Assembly (NCBI GenBank): GCA_964568855.1
Contig: CAZMSD010000013.1
Coordinates: forward strand, 1-64,000
Length of the DNA stretch: 64,000 nucleotides
Direction: 5' to 3'
Source: CAZMSD01 sp964568855
GTDB taxonomy: Bacteria > CAIWAD01
Shown: positions 8,921-18,733 of the stretch, in pieces
Numbering within the stretch: position 1 is the first letter of the stretch
Layout of the letters: every line of letters begins with the position of its first letter
Translations under genes and position numbers: made by a program
The notes under the pieces: model-generated
The model's database searches: none
Seen by the model: the letters and a program-made list of their open reading frames with translations, nothing else
Told to the model about the DNA's origin: nothing

Positions 8921-11181
8921 TCACTCTGCTGGCGCTGCTGGCGACGCGGCAGCTCTTTGCCGACGAGAGCTGGATGCTCTACGACGACAGCCAGGTGAGC
9001 CTGGTCGAGGTCACAATGGATCCCGCGGACCTCGTCTGGATGTACGACAACGTGCACAGCGACTCCCTGCACCCCTGCACGGTCCATTTCCAGAACGCCT
9101 TGCTCGACCAGGTGGTGGACTCGGTTCACATCCGCCTGCGCGGCAACACCTCGCGCGAGTCGGCCAAGAAATCCTTCAAGCTCTCCTTCAACACCATGGT
9201 GCCGGGTCGGCAGTTCCACGACGTGGACAAGCTGAACCTCAACGGCGAGCACAACGATCCCTCGATCATCCGCAGCAAGCTCTGCTGGGACCTGTTCCAG
9301 GAACTGGGGATGACCAGCAGCCGGGCCGCCCACACGGCCCTGTACATCAACGGCGACTATTTCGGGCTCTACATTTCGGTGGAGCACGTGGACGACGAGT
9401 TTCTGGACAATCACTACGACGACCCGAGCGGCAACCTCTGGAAATGCCTCTGGCCCGCCGACCTGGTCTACCTGGGGGAGGATCCCGATCTCTACAAGTT
9501 CTACAGCTACGGCCGGCAGGCCTACGAGCTGAAGACCAACGAGGAAGAGGACGACTACAGCCAGCTGGCGCGGCTGATCGACCGCATCAACAACACGCCA
9601 GCCGGGCTGCTGGCGGATACGCTCGAGAGCATTCTGGCGGTGCCCGAGGTGCTCAAGTACTTCGCCGTGGACGTGCTGACGGGATCATGGGACGACTACT
9701 GGTATCTCAAGAACAATTACTACCTGTATCACGAACCGTTCTACGACCTGTTCCACCTGGTTCCATACGATTACGACAACACCTTCAGCATCGACTGGTT
9801 CGGCGTGGACTGGGCGACCATCGTTCCCTACGACTTCGGTTCCAGCGAGCCGCGGCCCCTGGCCGATCGATTGCTGGACAATGCGCAGTACCGCAACCTC
9901 TTCACCCATTTCCTCGAGTTCTACAGCGACAGCCTCTTCGAGCTGTCCCGCTGGGACGCGGGGCTGGACAGCCTGAAGGACCTGATCACGCCCTGGGCGG
10001 AGGCGGACAGCTTCCGCACCCTGGACTACGGCTTCACGATCAACGACTTCCACCAGTCCTACGCCACCGGCGGTTACCAGAACCAGCACGTGGCGCGCGG
10101 TCTGCGCGAGTTCGTCAACTTCCGCAACACGAGCCTGGCGGTTCAGGTGGACTACCAGGCAGCCGATCCGATTGTCTACCGGCTGGACTGGACACCCGGG
10201 AATCCCATGCCCGCGGACAGCATCCTGGTGGACTGCGCCGCCTTCAGCGCCGCGGGTCTCGCCTCGGTGACCATCCTGTACTACCCCGGCGACAGCACGG
10301 TGGTGGAGGAATACGCCATGGAATACGACCCGCAGGTTCCCAGCCCGCTGGTGGAGGACGCCGACCGCTGGACGGGCTGGATTCCGCCCCTGGGCCCGGG
10401 CGGCTCGGGCGCTTTCCGGATCCTGGCGGAGGGACTGGACGGCTTCACGCAGGCCTATCCCAGGACGCACCGCATTCCGCTGGCGGCGCCGCTTCCCGAC
10501 GTGACGCACGTGCGGCTGAACGAGTTCATGCCCAAGAACGACGCCTACATGACCGATCCCCAGGGCGACTACGACGACTGGCTGGAGATTCTCAACGCCG
10601 GTGACACGGCGGTGGACCTGACCGGTTTCATGTTGAGCGATCGTTTTACGATCCCCGACAAGTGGAGCTTCCCGGACACCACCATCGCGCCTGGACAGTA
10701 CCTGCTGGTCTGGTGCGACGAGGACGGGGGTGATCCCGGCCTGCACGCCGACTTCAAGCTCTCGGCCTCGGGCGAGGAACTCATTTTTTCCAGCCCCGAG
10801 GGGGCGGTGCTGGATTCCCTCAGTTTCGGCGCCAGTCCGCCGGACCAGTCCTGGATGATCCCCTGCGACGCGCAGGGGCCGGGACCGGGCGGCGCGACGC
10901 TCTGGGAGCTGACGGAGGAACCCACGCCCTGGGCGGCCAACGGCGGCTGCCCGGACCCCGTGACACAGCTGGAAATCGTGGTCTCGGGCGCGGACGCGAT
11001 CCTGACCTGGCCCGCCGGCCAGGCCTGGATCTGGAATGTCTACCGCCTGGACGAGCCCTACGGGGACCTGCAGGACGCTGAGTTGCTGGGCACCGTGACA
11101 CAACCCTTCTACGTGGACCTGAACGCCGCGGCGCAGCCCGTCGGTTTCTACGTGGTGACCGTCGTCGCGGGGGTTCGCTAG
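8899..11181 (+). CDS. CotH-kinase family protein with lamin-tail domain, secreted
   Basis: I chose ATG 8899 because it starts a signal peptide (MKTLMPLFTLLALLATRQLF, then ADES); the ATG at 8911 is an in-frame alternative. About 761 residues. The first two-thirds match the CotH kinase family (atypical protein kinases known from spore coats and widespread in secreted bacterial proteins), including RLRGNTSR, KLNLNGEHNDPS and PYDYDNTFSIDW, where the acidic YDYDN motif is expected to bind metal and nucleotide. From about base 10500 a lamin-tail domain follows (LNEFMPKN ... DWLEILNAGD ... GFMLSD), common on secreted CotH proteins. The end is Fn3-like, with no NPFNP tail. Probably extracellular; the substrate is unknown. 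Confidence 0.85.
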   Translation: MKTLMPLFTLLALLATRQLFADESWMLYDDSQVSLVEVTMDPADLVWMYDNVHSDSLHPCTVHFQNALLDQVVDSVHIRLRGNTSRESAKKSFKLSFNTMVPGRQFHDVDKLNLNGEHNDPSIIRSKLCWDLFQELGMTSSRAAHTALYINGDYFGLYISVEHVDDEFLDNHYDDPSGNLWKCLWPADLVYLGEDPDLYKFYSYGRQAYELKTNEEEDDYSQLARLIDRINNTPAGLLADTLESILAVPEVLKYFAVDVLTGSWDDYWYLKNNYYLYHEPFYDLFHLVPYDYDNTFSIDWFGVDWATIVPYDFGSSEPRPLADRLLDNAQYRNLFTHFLEFYSDSLFELSRWDAGLDSLKDLITPWAEADSFRTLDYGFTINDFHQSYATGGYQNQHVARGLREFVNFRNTSLAVQVDYQAADPIVYRLDWTPGNPMPADSILVDCAAFSAAGLASVTILYYPGDSTVVEEYAMEYDPQVPSPLVEDADRWTGWIPPLGPGGSGAFRILAEGLDGFTQAYPRTHRIPLAAPLPDVTHVRLNEFMPKNDAYMTDPQGDYDDWLEILNAGDTAVDLTGFMLSDRFTIPDKWSFPDTTIAPGQYLLVWCDEDGGDPGLHADFKLSASGEELIFSSPEGAVLDSLSFGASPPDQSWMIPCDAQGPGPGGATLWELTEEPTPWAANGGCPDPVTQLEIVVSGADAILTWPAGQAWIWNVYRLDEPYGDLQDAELLGTVTQPFYVDLNAAAQPVGFYVVTVVAGVR

Positions 11182-11298
11182 CTTATTCCCACTCATCTCG
11201 AATCGCGCACCAATCCGCCTGCCGATCACTGATCAGGGCTGCAGCGCGGCCTGATCGGCGATCCGCTGGAATCCGCTCAAGCTTGAAAGGGAAGGTCC

Positions 11299-14196
11299 AT
11301 GAGCAACCCGCATTTCGAAGAGCTGCGCCGTAAGCAACTGGATGCCCTGGAGATGGAGTACAGCGAATACCGTCACACGCAGACAGGCGCGCGCCACATT
11401 CACCTGTCGGCCGACACCTCGCTCAACGCCTTCATGGTGGCCTTTCACACCCGGCCGGAAAACGACCGGGGCGCGCCGCACATCCTCGAGCACGTGGTGA
11501 TGCAGGGCAGCCGGCGCTTTCCCGTCCGCGGCACCTTCTTCAAGATGCTGAAGCGCTCCTTCGCCTCGTTCATGAACGCCATGACCGGTGCGGTCGTGAC
11601 ACAGTATCCCTTCTGCAGCCCCAACGAGCGGGATTTTTACAACCTGCTCGAGGTCTACCTCGACGCGGTCTTCTTCCCGCTGCTCAGTCCCTACGACTTC
11701 ATGCAGGAAGGACACCGCCTTGAATTCAGCGAAGCGGAGGATCCCAAGAGCCCCTTGACCGTTCGCGGGGTGGTGCACAACGAGATGAAGGGCAATTTCG
11801 CATCCCCGGCCGCCCGCATGTCCATGCGCATCGACGCCCACCTCTACGAGCACACGCCCCTGCGTTTCAATTCGGGGGGAGATCCCCGGGCCGTTCCCGA
11901 GTTGAGCTTCGAGGAGTTCAAGGCCTTTCACGAGCGCTGCTATCATCCATCCAACGCTATCCTGCTGACCTGCGGCAGACTGCCCGCGGAAGACCTTCAG
12001 GAGCGTTTCCACGAGCTGGCCTTGAACGAGTTCGGCGCCCGGGAGCCGTTGGATCTCCTGCCCCGTGAGACGCGCTTCGATGGCCCCCGCGCGGTGGAGG
12101 AAGCTTATCCCGTGGACACGCTCAAGGAAACGGGCCAGCACGCCGCGGCTCTGAGCTGGCTGCTCGATCCGGTAGAGAGCATGGAGCAGCGCATCGAAGT
12201 CGAGTTCCTGCTGAAGGCTGCCGCCACCGGCAGGTCGAGCCCGCTGATGCAGTTTCTGCTGGCCTCGGGCCTGGGAGGAGGGCCCTACCTGGCGGCCCGG
12301 TTCAACGGCCGGGAGCCGAGTTTCAGCGCCGGGCTGGTGGGCACCGGACCCGCGGGAGCCGAGCGACTGCAGGGCATGATCATGCAGGTCCTGGAACGTC
12401 TGGCGGAGGATGGCCCGCCGCCTGAGGCCCTGAAGACGGCCTTGCACCAGATGGAGCTCAGGGAGCGGTCCACCGAGGACGGTGACCACATGCCTTATGT
12501 GCTGGATCTCCTGAGCCGGCTGCGCAACCAGGCCATGTTAGGCCGCGATCCACTGGACGGCATCCACGTGGCTCCCTTTCTCGAGCGACTCCGCGAGCGC
12601 ATCGAGGATCCCGCCTGGTTCGCGGAACGCCTGCGTTACTGTCTGCTGGACAATCCACACCGGCTGAACCTGGTGCTCAGTCCGGATCCCGAAATGGTCG
12701 CGCGAGAGCTGGAGGAAGAGCGCCTGCGACTCGAGGGAATCCACAAGATGATGTCCACTGTTGACGCGCAGCACCTGGTGGACGAAGCCCGGGAACTTAG
12801 GCGCCTGCAGAACCTCCCCGGCGACGAGGGCTGCCTGCCCATGCTGCATCTCGACGACATCCCGACCCGCATGCGCGAATGTCCATGCGAGATCCTGGAA
12901 ACGGAGGGCCTGCCGCTGTACTGGTACGGGCGCGGCACCAACGGCCTGGCCTACCAGGAGCTCTCCATCCAATTGCCCCCGATGGATCCGGCCCTCCTGG
13001 AAAAGCTCTCCCTGGCCTGCGATTTCCTGCCCCTGCTCGGCTGCGGCGATCTGGATCACCGCCGCGCGGTGGAACGCCAGCAGAGTATCTGCGGCGATTT
13101 CCACTCCGAGCTGTACCTGCGCCCCGAGGTGGACGGCGAGGATCGGTTGTGGATGCGCCTGAATCTCTCGGGCCAGGCTCTCTACGACCGCCACGCGGAC
13201 TTCGCGGACTTCCTGCGCCAGGTGACGGAAGAGGCCGATTTCAGCGACCGCGAACGAGTCGGTGAACTGGTCAGCCTGGCCAAGGCCAGCCTCAATCACG
13301 TCTACAGCGGAAGTCAGCCGATCCAGTTGGCGCTGACCTCCGCTTCCGCCGGATTCAACGCGGCCACCGCGCTGCGACAGCGCCTTGAAGGACTGGATGC
13401 GCTGCTGAAGGTCAAGGAACTGGAATCGGCAGGCGAGGCCCTCGAAGAGTTGTGCGCCGAGTTCGAGCGGATCCGGACCCTGTTCATCGATCAGCCGCGG
13501 AGCATGTTGCTGGCCGGCGAGCCGGAGGCGCGGAAGCGTCTTCAGGCGAACGTTGAACGGACCTGGCGCGGATGTGCAGTTGACGGCGCCCGGCAGGCAG
13601 TGGAATCCGCCAAGCCTTCGGCCGCCACGCGCCTGGCCTGGGTGGGGAACACCTCCGTCAACTTCAACGCCGTGGTCTTCCCGGGAGTGAGCATGAGCCA
13701 CCCCGACCGTCCCCGGCTGAAGGTGCTGGGCAGGTTGATCCAGCAGGAGCACCTCTTCCGCAGCGTGCGCGAGGAAGGCGGCGCCTATGGGGTGGGCTTC
13801 GTGGACGGTTTCGGCGTAGCGGGTTTCGGATCTTTCCGCGATCCCAGGATCGGAGGCACCTTGAAGGATTTCCTGCAGGCGGGGGAGTGGTTCCTGGAAT
13901 CGGCGCCCGACGACGAGGTTCTCGAACGGGCGGTCCTTTCGGTAATCTCAGACCTGGACAAGCCTTCCTCGGTCGTTGTCGAGGCCCGCAAGGATTTCCA
14001 TCGCCGCCTGATGGGTTTCAGCAGCGAGCTCCGCGGCCGGATCCGCGAACAGGCGATGTCCCTGAGCTGGGAGGATCTGCGGCGGACGGCGGAAACCTAC
14101 CTGCGACCGGAAGCGGCGGGAATCGCCGTGCTCTGCGGCAGGGAGGCCCTGTCCGCCGAGAAGGACCTGGACCTGGAGGTCCGCGAGATCTGGTGA
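11299..14196 (+). CDS. M16C family metallopeptidase, presequence-protease (PreP/Cym1)-like
   Basis: 965 residues, the usual size of PreP-type M16C proteases. The inverted zinc motif HxxEH is H61-I-L-E64-H65, and the distal zinc ligand is E162 in VVHNEMKGN. The second half keeps the long helical M16C linker and a C-terminal inactive-type lobe with a V-R-E-E-G-G-A-Y-G segment typical of the family. Members degrade unfolded peptides inside a closed chamber. No signal peptide is visible, so the protein is probably cytoplasmic. ATG 11299 has AAGG 6-7 bases upstream. It converges with the M3 peptidase gene 58 bp away, so two peptidases sit side by side. Confidence 0.92.
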   Translation: MSNPHFEELRRKQLDALEMEYSEYRHTQTGARHIHLSADTSLNAFMVAFHTRPENDRGAPHILEHVVMQGSRRFPVRGTFFKMLKRSFASFMNAMTGAVVTQYPFCSPNERDFYNLLEVYLDAVFFPLLSPYDFMQEGHRLEFSEAEDPKSPLTVRGVVHNEMKGNFASPAARMSMRIDAHLYEHTPLRFNSGGDPRAVPELSFEEFKAFHERCYHPSNAILLTCGRLPAEDLQERFHELALNEFGAREPLDLLPRETRFDGPRAVEEAYPVDTLKETGQHAAALSWLLDPVESMEQRIEVEFLLKAAATGRSSPLMQFLLASGLGGGPYLAARFNGREPSFSAGLVGTGPAGAERLQGMIMQVLERLAEDGPPPEALKTALHQMELRERSTEDGDHMPYVLDLLSRLRNQAMLGRDPLDGIHVAPFLERLRERIEDPAWFAERLRYCLLDNPHRLNLVLSPDPEMVARELEEERLRLEGIHKMMSTVDAQHLVDEARELRRLQNLPGDEGCLPMLHLDDIPTRMRECPCEILETEGLPLYWYGRGTNGLAYQELSIQLPPMDPALLEKLSLACDFLPLLGCGDLDHRRAVERQQSICGDFHSELYLRPEVDGEDRLWMRLNLSGQALYDRHADFADFLRQVTEEADFSDRERVGELVSLAKASLNHVYSGSQPIQLALTSASAGFNAATALRQRLEGLDALLKVKELESAGEALEELCAEFERIRTLFIDQPRSMLLAGEPEARKRLQANVERTWRGCAVDGARQAVESAKPSAATRLAWVGNTSVNFNAVVFPGVSMSHPDRPRLKVLGRLIQQEHLFRSVREEGGAYGVGFVDGFGVAGFGSFRDPRIGGTLKDFLQAGEWFLESAPDDEVLERAVLSVISDLDKPSSVVVEARKDFHRRLMGFSSELRGRIREQAMSLSWEDLRRTAETYLRPEAAGIAVLCGREALSAEKDLDLEVREIW

Positions 14197-14254
14197 TCTG
14201 AAACGCGCGGTTTCCGCATGCCGGCGCGATGCGTGATACAGGGAGGCCTTCCGC

Positions 14255-15973
14255 TCAGCCCAGGCGCTCGTACTGCTCGCCGACCGTCTCGACGAGCCGG
14301 CCCACCGTTTCCTCGCTGAAATCGAAGCGGATCCCGCAGGCGGCGTAGATCTCCGGCAGGGGGCGCGTATAGCCCAGGGACAATCCGCGCTTGTAGTTCC
14401 TGAGGGCGGCCGCGGGATCCTCCAGGCTGCGCGTCCAGATCTGCAGCGCGCCCAGCTGGGCGATGGCGTACTCGATGTAGTAGAAAGGCGTCTCGAAGAT
14501 GTGCAGCTGGCGGTGGTACTGGATCCGGCGCTGGTCCTCAAGCCCGCTCCAGTCCACCAGGCCGGTCTCGAAACGCCGTTCCAGGGCCTCCCAGGTCTCA
14601 CGCCGCTCTTCCAGGGAGTGGCCGGGATGGGTGTACAGCCAGTGCTGAAAGGCGTCCACCGTGGCCACCCAGGGCAGCACGTCCATGGTCCGCTCGAGCT
14701 GCTGGCGCCGGGCGCGGCGCAGATCCCCCGGGTCGGAGTAGAATTCGTCCCAGTGAGCCATGCTGAGCAGCTCCATGGCCATGGAGGCCAGCTCCGCCGC
14801 TTCCGAGGGGATGTCCTTGTAGATGCAGAGCGGTTCGCCGTGAGTGAGCATCGCGTGAACCGCGTGGCCCGCCTCGTGGACCATGGTGCAGAGATCGCCC
14901 TGGCTGCCCACGGCGTTCATGAAAATGAAGGGATAACCCGTGTTGTAGAGCGGGTAGTTGTAACCGCCCGGGGCCTTGCCGACGCGGCTTGCCAGGTCCA
15001 GACGGTCAAGGCGCCGCATTTCCTCGATGACTCGAGTGAATTCCGGATCCAGATGGGCGAGGCTGCGTTGAGCTTTTTCCGTCAGCTCATCTGCATCCTC
15101 GAAGGGACTAAGCGGCAGGTCGCCGTAGACGTCCACCTTGGTGTCCCAGGGACGCAGGTGATTCAGCTTCAGGCGATCGCGTCGATTCTCGTCCCAGCGG
15201 CGCAGCAGGGGCAGCACCTGCCGCTGAACCGCCTCGTGGAAGCGCAGACAGTCATCGCTGCTGTAGTCGAAACGCCCTAACTTCCGGTGCTGGAAATCGC
15301 GGAAATTCTGGAAACCGGCGTTGAGCGCCACCCTCTGCCGCAGCTCCATCAGCCGCTCGAGCAAATCATCCAGGGCCCCGGCGTCCGCGGCTCGCCGTTC
15401 CCAGATGGCGCGCCAGGTGCTTTCCCGCAGGTCGCGGTCCCGATCCAGAAGCTTGAGAGCGGCCTGCTGCAGGGTCAGGACCTCGCCGTCCACCTTAACC
15501 GACATCTCGCCGCAGATCCGGCCATACTCAGCGGCGGCCTCCTCGATCTCGGCCTCGAGGGCTACGTTCTCCTCGCGATAGAGTTCGATCTGCCGGCCCA
15601 GTTCACGGGCGAAGACCGCGTAACGAGCGGGGTCCAGCGCCGCGAAGTGTTCGCTCTTGTGTATCTTTCGTGAAAGGCTGAATTCCAGCGGCTTGATCAC
15701 CGGTTCGATGTCCCGCAGGAAGTGGTTCCAATCCTCGCGGAATTTCTCGCTGCCCGTGTCGCAGGTCATCCGGATGTAGCGCCAGGCTGCGTCCTCTTCA
15801 AGTCCGCGGCCCAGCTCATTGGCGTCCAGGATTAGGCGCTCGAGTCCCGCGGGGTCCGCGATCCGTCGTTCGAGCATTTCATCGTAGCAAGATCGCAGAG
15901 GCTCCACGTCGCTGAAATCGAAATCGGGGCTCAAGTATTTCGGCTGCACCGCCGTATCACGGGAGCTGATCAT
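14255..15973 (-). CDS. pepF: M3 family oligoendopeptidase (PepF-like)
   Basis: 572 residues with the M3 zinc site H366-E367-A-G-H370 in MVHEAGHAVHAM, followed by the expected downstream glutamate region (PSEAAELASMAMELLSM). Length and layout match cytosolic PepF-like oligoendopeptidases, which cut short peptides. The start ATG at 15973 follows a GTGGGA ribosome site on the minus strand. Codons 5-7 are CGT GAT ACG, one copy of the over-represented CGTGATAC octamer. It is the only convincing minus-strand gene in the window and diverges from the FliL-like gene. The subfamily assignment is less certain than the family. Confidence 0.9.
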   Translation of the reverse strand: MISSRDTAVQPKYLSPDFDFSDVEPLRSCYDEMLERRIADPAGLERLILDANELGRGLEEDAAWRYIRMTCDTGSEKFREDWNHFLRDIEPVIKPLEFSLSRKIHKSEHFAALDPARYAVFARELGRQIELYREENVALEAEIEEAAAEYGRICGEMSVKVDGEVLTLQQAALKLLDRDRDLRESTWRAIWERRAADAGALDDLLERLMELRQRVALNAGFQNFRDFQHRKLGRFDYSSDDCLRFHEAVQRQVLPLLRRWDENRRDRLKLNHLRPWDTKVDVYGDLPLSPFEDADELTEKAQRSLAHLDPEFTRVIEEMRRLDRLDLASRVGKAPGGYNYPLYNTGYPFIFMNAVGSQGDLCTMVHEAGHAVHAMLTHGEPLCIYKDIPSEAAELASMAMELLSMAHWDEFYSDPGDLRRARRQQLERTMDVLPWVATVDAFQHWLYTHPGHSLEERRETWEALERRFETGLVDWSGLEDQRRIQYHRQLHIFETPFYYIEYAIAQLGALQIWTRSLEDPAAALRNYKRGLSLGYTRPLPEIYAACGIRFDFSEETVGRLVETVGEQYERLG

Positions 15974-16101
15974 TTTTTCCCACTTTCCGTTTTTCTGAAG
16001 TCTGGACTCCTAGTTTTAGACAAATTACCACAAGCGGGATTAAGATCCGTCGGGCTCTGCCGAAGAGAGATATGGGCTTAAGGCCGTACGCGGAGGAGTT
16101 G

Positions 16102-16590
16102 ATGAAACTGCCGATAAAGATCGCGGTGATCGTTCTGGTCGTGGTGGCGCAGACTGCCGGCGCCTGGGTGCTGATGAGCTGGATCTTCCGCGGAGAGCTG
16201 GAAGGGGCGGATCAGGCAGGCGAGGTCGTTGCGGCGGAAACCGTGGAGGAAGACGAGGAGGCCGGCGAAAAGGCCTACGACTTCGGCGACCTGCATCCTC
16301 TGACCGATCTGATCATCAATCCCCGGGGTTCCGTGGGCCGACGGATCTTCAAGATCAGCCTGGCGCTGGAGTACGATCCCGAGAACACCGCGCTTGCCGA
16401 GGAGCTCGCCCAGCGCGCGCCCTTCATGCGGGACTTCCTTATTTCTTACCTTGGCGCAATGGATGAGACCACGCTTTCCGACATTACCTACCGGGAGGTG
16501 ATCCGCGACAGCCTGATGGTGCGGCTCAACGATTTCCTCCAGGATGGCGAGCTGGACAGGGTGCTCTTCCAGGATTTCATTCGCCAGTAA
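16102..16590 (+). CDS. FliL-like single-pass membrane protein
   Basis: I chose ATG 16102 (MKLPIKIAV...) because GGAGGAG lies just upstream; an in-frame ATG at 16072 would add ten residues ahead of the membrane helix without a ribosome site. 162 residues: one N-terminal transmembrane helix (about residues 4-28), an acidic linker, then a domain like the stomatin-related periplasmic FliL core (L-x-D-L-I-I-N-P ... R-x-F-K-I-S-L-A-L-E-Y ... R-D-x-L-I-x-Y-L). FliL proteins sit beside flagellar stators, but no other flagellar gene is present, so this may be a stray flagellar gene or a FliL-domain protein with another partner. Confidence 0.75.
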   Translation: MKLPIKIAVIVLVVVAQTAGAWVLMSWIFRGELEGADQAGEVVAAETVEEDEEAGEKAYDFGDLHPLTDLIINPRGSVGRRIFKISLALEYDPENTALAEELAQRAPFMRDFLISYLGAMDETTLSDITYREVIRDSLMVRLNDFLQDGELDRVLFQDFIRQ

Positions 16591-16818
16591 TCCCCCACAG
16601 CCGGAACCAGTGATTTGAACCAGTTCGCAAATCTTGAACCATTTTTGCGACTCGCTCTGCACTATTAGCTTGCGTATTGTGATCCTCGTCTCCGGAAACG
16701 GGTGATTAGCCTTTCCTCCGGTTTTTGCGCTGGATCACATGTACTGAACGGCCGGCGTCGTACTTTTCCCCCGGAACCTGGATCAGCCAGGCTTCCGCAA
16801 TGCATGGGAGGAAGAAAG

Positions 16819-17835
16819 ATGCGTACCCTGTTGATCATCATGGCGGCCCTGCTGGCCCTGGGCGGAACGGCCCGGGCGCAGCCGAGCGCCAGCGTACTGT
16901 CCCCGTACGACATCTACTTCGTCGGCGACATGGATCCCCTCGGAATCAGCGGTGTCGCTAGGGGTATCGATGTGGTTCTGACCGGTTTCGAGATCGGCAG
17001 CGCCTGGCGGATCGACGTGCGGCTCGAGTACAACGAGGAATGGCTGGCCAGCGGCTGGGTGGAAGCCCGGGACATTCCTCGGACCACCTACACCTTCTCA
17101 GTGGCCGACTTCCGCGTAGGAGTCCAGATGAGTGACAACCCATCCGATCGCGCCGGCGGCGATTTCAACGAGGACTTCATCGGCCAGGTTTCCGGCAACG
17201 TACTGCCTTCGGGCACCTACTGGCTGGTCGTGGATTTCATGGACCTGAACGATTTCCACACGGTGTACCAGGAACTGCCCATCATTATCCAGGACGCCCG
17301 CAGCGTGGAGCTGCAGCTTCCCTGGAACGGCAGCGTGCTCGCCGACCAGAATCCCGTCTTCACCTGGACGGGACGTGCCCCGCAGTTCAGAATCCGCGTC
17401 TGCAACTTCGATCCCACCATTCACGGGAGTCCCCTGGACGCCATCGAAGGCGTTCCCATGTGGGAGGCCGAGGTTTCGGCGCCCACGGCCGTCTACGGCC
17501 TGGGCGGGGGCGTGGCCCTGCCCCTGGTCAACGGCGCCAGTTACGTCTGGACCGTCTGGGCCCTGCTGGAAACCACTTCCGGTCCCCGGGCCTTTCCCGG
17601 CGCCGTCTGGATCTTCAGCTATGCCCAGTCCGGAGCCGACCAACTGGGCGTGGACCTGCTGCTGGGCGACCTGAACGCCAGCCAGCTGGCCGGTCTGGGC
17701 GTCTCGCTGGAGGGCCTGCAGCTTGACGGTCCGATCATGCTGGACGGCCGGCCCATTTCACCCGAAGAACTGCAACAGATCGTGCGCGACCTGGGCAGCG
17801 GCGCGCTGAACGTGGCCTCGGTCCGCTTCGAATAG
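16819..17835 (+). CDS. Secreted protein of unknown function, first of a FecR/beta-barrel trio
   Basis: ATG 16819 is preceded by GGGAGGAAG and begins a clear signal peptide (MRTLLIIMAALLALGGTARA, then QPS). 338 residues. The centre (about 17305-17610) resembles an Fn3/Ig-like domain (L-P-W-N-G-S ... P-V-F-T-W). The C-terminal 60 residues are leucine/glycine-rich and look helical (SPEELQQIVRDLGSGAL), a feature I do not recognise. The FecR-domain gene follows after 32 bp and a large outer-membrane protein after that. Periplasmic or surface location is inferred; no function can be assigned. Confidence 0.8.
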   Translation: MRTLLIIMAALLALGGTARAQPSASVLSPYDIYFVGDMDPLGISGVARGIDVVLTGFEIGSAWRIDVRLEYNEEWLASGWVEARDIPRTTYTFSVADFRVGVQMSDNPSDRAGGDFNEDFIGQVSGNVLPSGTYWLVVDFMDLNDFHTVYQELPIIIQDARSVELQLPWNGSVLADQNPVFTWTGRAPQFRIRVCNFDPTIHGSPLDAIEGVPMWEAEVSAPTAVYGLGGGVALPLVNGASYVWTVWALLETTSGPRAFPGAVWIFSYAQSGADQLGVDLLLGDLNASQLAGLGVSLEGLQLDGPIMLDGRPISPEELQQIVRDLGSGALNVASVRFE

Positions 17836-17867
17836 CGATCCACCGCCAAGCGGAAAAAGGGAGCAGG

Positions 17868-18596
17868 ATGATGTATCACGAGACCGTGGAAAGACCCCGC
17901 CCTTCGCGGATGCCGCACCGGGCGGCCGGAGTGCTGTTGCTGTGGATCTGCCTGGGTCTGGCGCTGCCGGACGGCCCGGCGGCCGCCGCTTCCGCTCAGA
18001 GCATCGCCGTGGCGGTGAAATCATCGGGCGAAGTGGCGCTCAAGCCGGCTTCCGGCGATCCCGAGCGGCAGCTTGCGCGCGGCGACCGCCTGAACGACGG
18101 GGACCTGATCCGTACAGGAGCGGAGGGCCGCGCCGTGCTGGTCTTCACCGACGACCGCAGCCAGCTCAAGCTCACACCGCTGACCGAGCTCGTGCTCCAC
18201 GCCGAACGCAGCGCGGGACGCACGGACAAGGAAGTGGAGATGTCCCTGGGCACTCTCTGGTCGAAGGTGACGCGCCAGCAGGGGGAATTCCGCATCGCTA
18301 CGCCCACATCGGTGGCCTCGGTCAAGGGTACGGCATGGTGGACCAAGCTGGACGAACAGGGTACCACCACCATCGTCACCGAGGAGGGCATCGTGGGTCT
18401 GGTCAACCGGCGCAGCGGCGACGCGGTGGACGTGCCCATGGGCCATACCGGCGAGTCCAGCCAGGAAGAGGTCATCGTCCGTGTTACAAATCCCGATGAC
18501 CGGGAAGGCCTGGAGCGGGGCGAGCTGAAGACCGTCCGCATTCCGGTGATGGATGGCGACGAGCGCCGCACCCTGATTATCGAATACTACGACTAA
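17868..18596 (+). CDS. Secreted FecR-domain protein
   Basis: 242 residues from ATG 17868 (ATG 17871 is also possible), with AAAAAGGGAG upstream. A signal peptide (hydrophobic stretch AAGVLLLWICLGLALP) is followed by a FecR domain: G-D-R-L-N-D-G-D-L-I-R-T-G, then L-T-P-L-T-E-L, then IATPTSVASVKGTAWW. The domain is known from iron-responsive anti-sigma factors but is also common in exported proteins without sigma partners. No sigma or anti-sigma gene is nearby, so a structural envelope role together with the flanking secreted and barrel proteins is more likely. The Lys-Gly-Thr motif near the end is well kept. Confidence 0.88.
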   Translation: MMYHETVERPRPSRMPHRAAGVLLLWICLGLALPDGPAAAASAQSIAVAVKSSGEVALKPASGDPERQLARGDRLNDGDLIRTGAEGRAVLVFTDDRSQLKLTPLTELVLHAERSAGRTDKEVEMSLGTLWSKVTRQQGEFRIATPTSVASVKGTAWWTKLDEQGTTTIVTEEGIVGLVNRRSGDAVDVPMGHTGESSQEEVIVRVTNPDDREGLERGELKTVRIPVMDGDERRTLIIEYYD

Positions 18597-18733
18597 TACG
18601 AAGCGGCCCGCTGTTCCACTCCCAGGCGGGGCGGGACTGCGGGCCGCCACCCGCCGACCGGAGGAACCGTTGCGCTTCGGCGCGCCGATGCCCAGGCGGC
18701 GCGGAACCGCCCCCTCACAGGAGGTAAGCTGTT

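Noticed and set aside
16072..16590. Start of a flagellar gene cluster
   Set aside because: Only one FliL-like gene is present and neighbours are peptidase and envelope genes.
17868..18596. FecIR-type sigma/anti-sigma pair
   Set aside because: No sigma-factor gene is adjacent and the FecR-domain protein has a signal peptide rather than an N-terminal cytoplasmic anti-sigma region.
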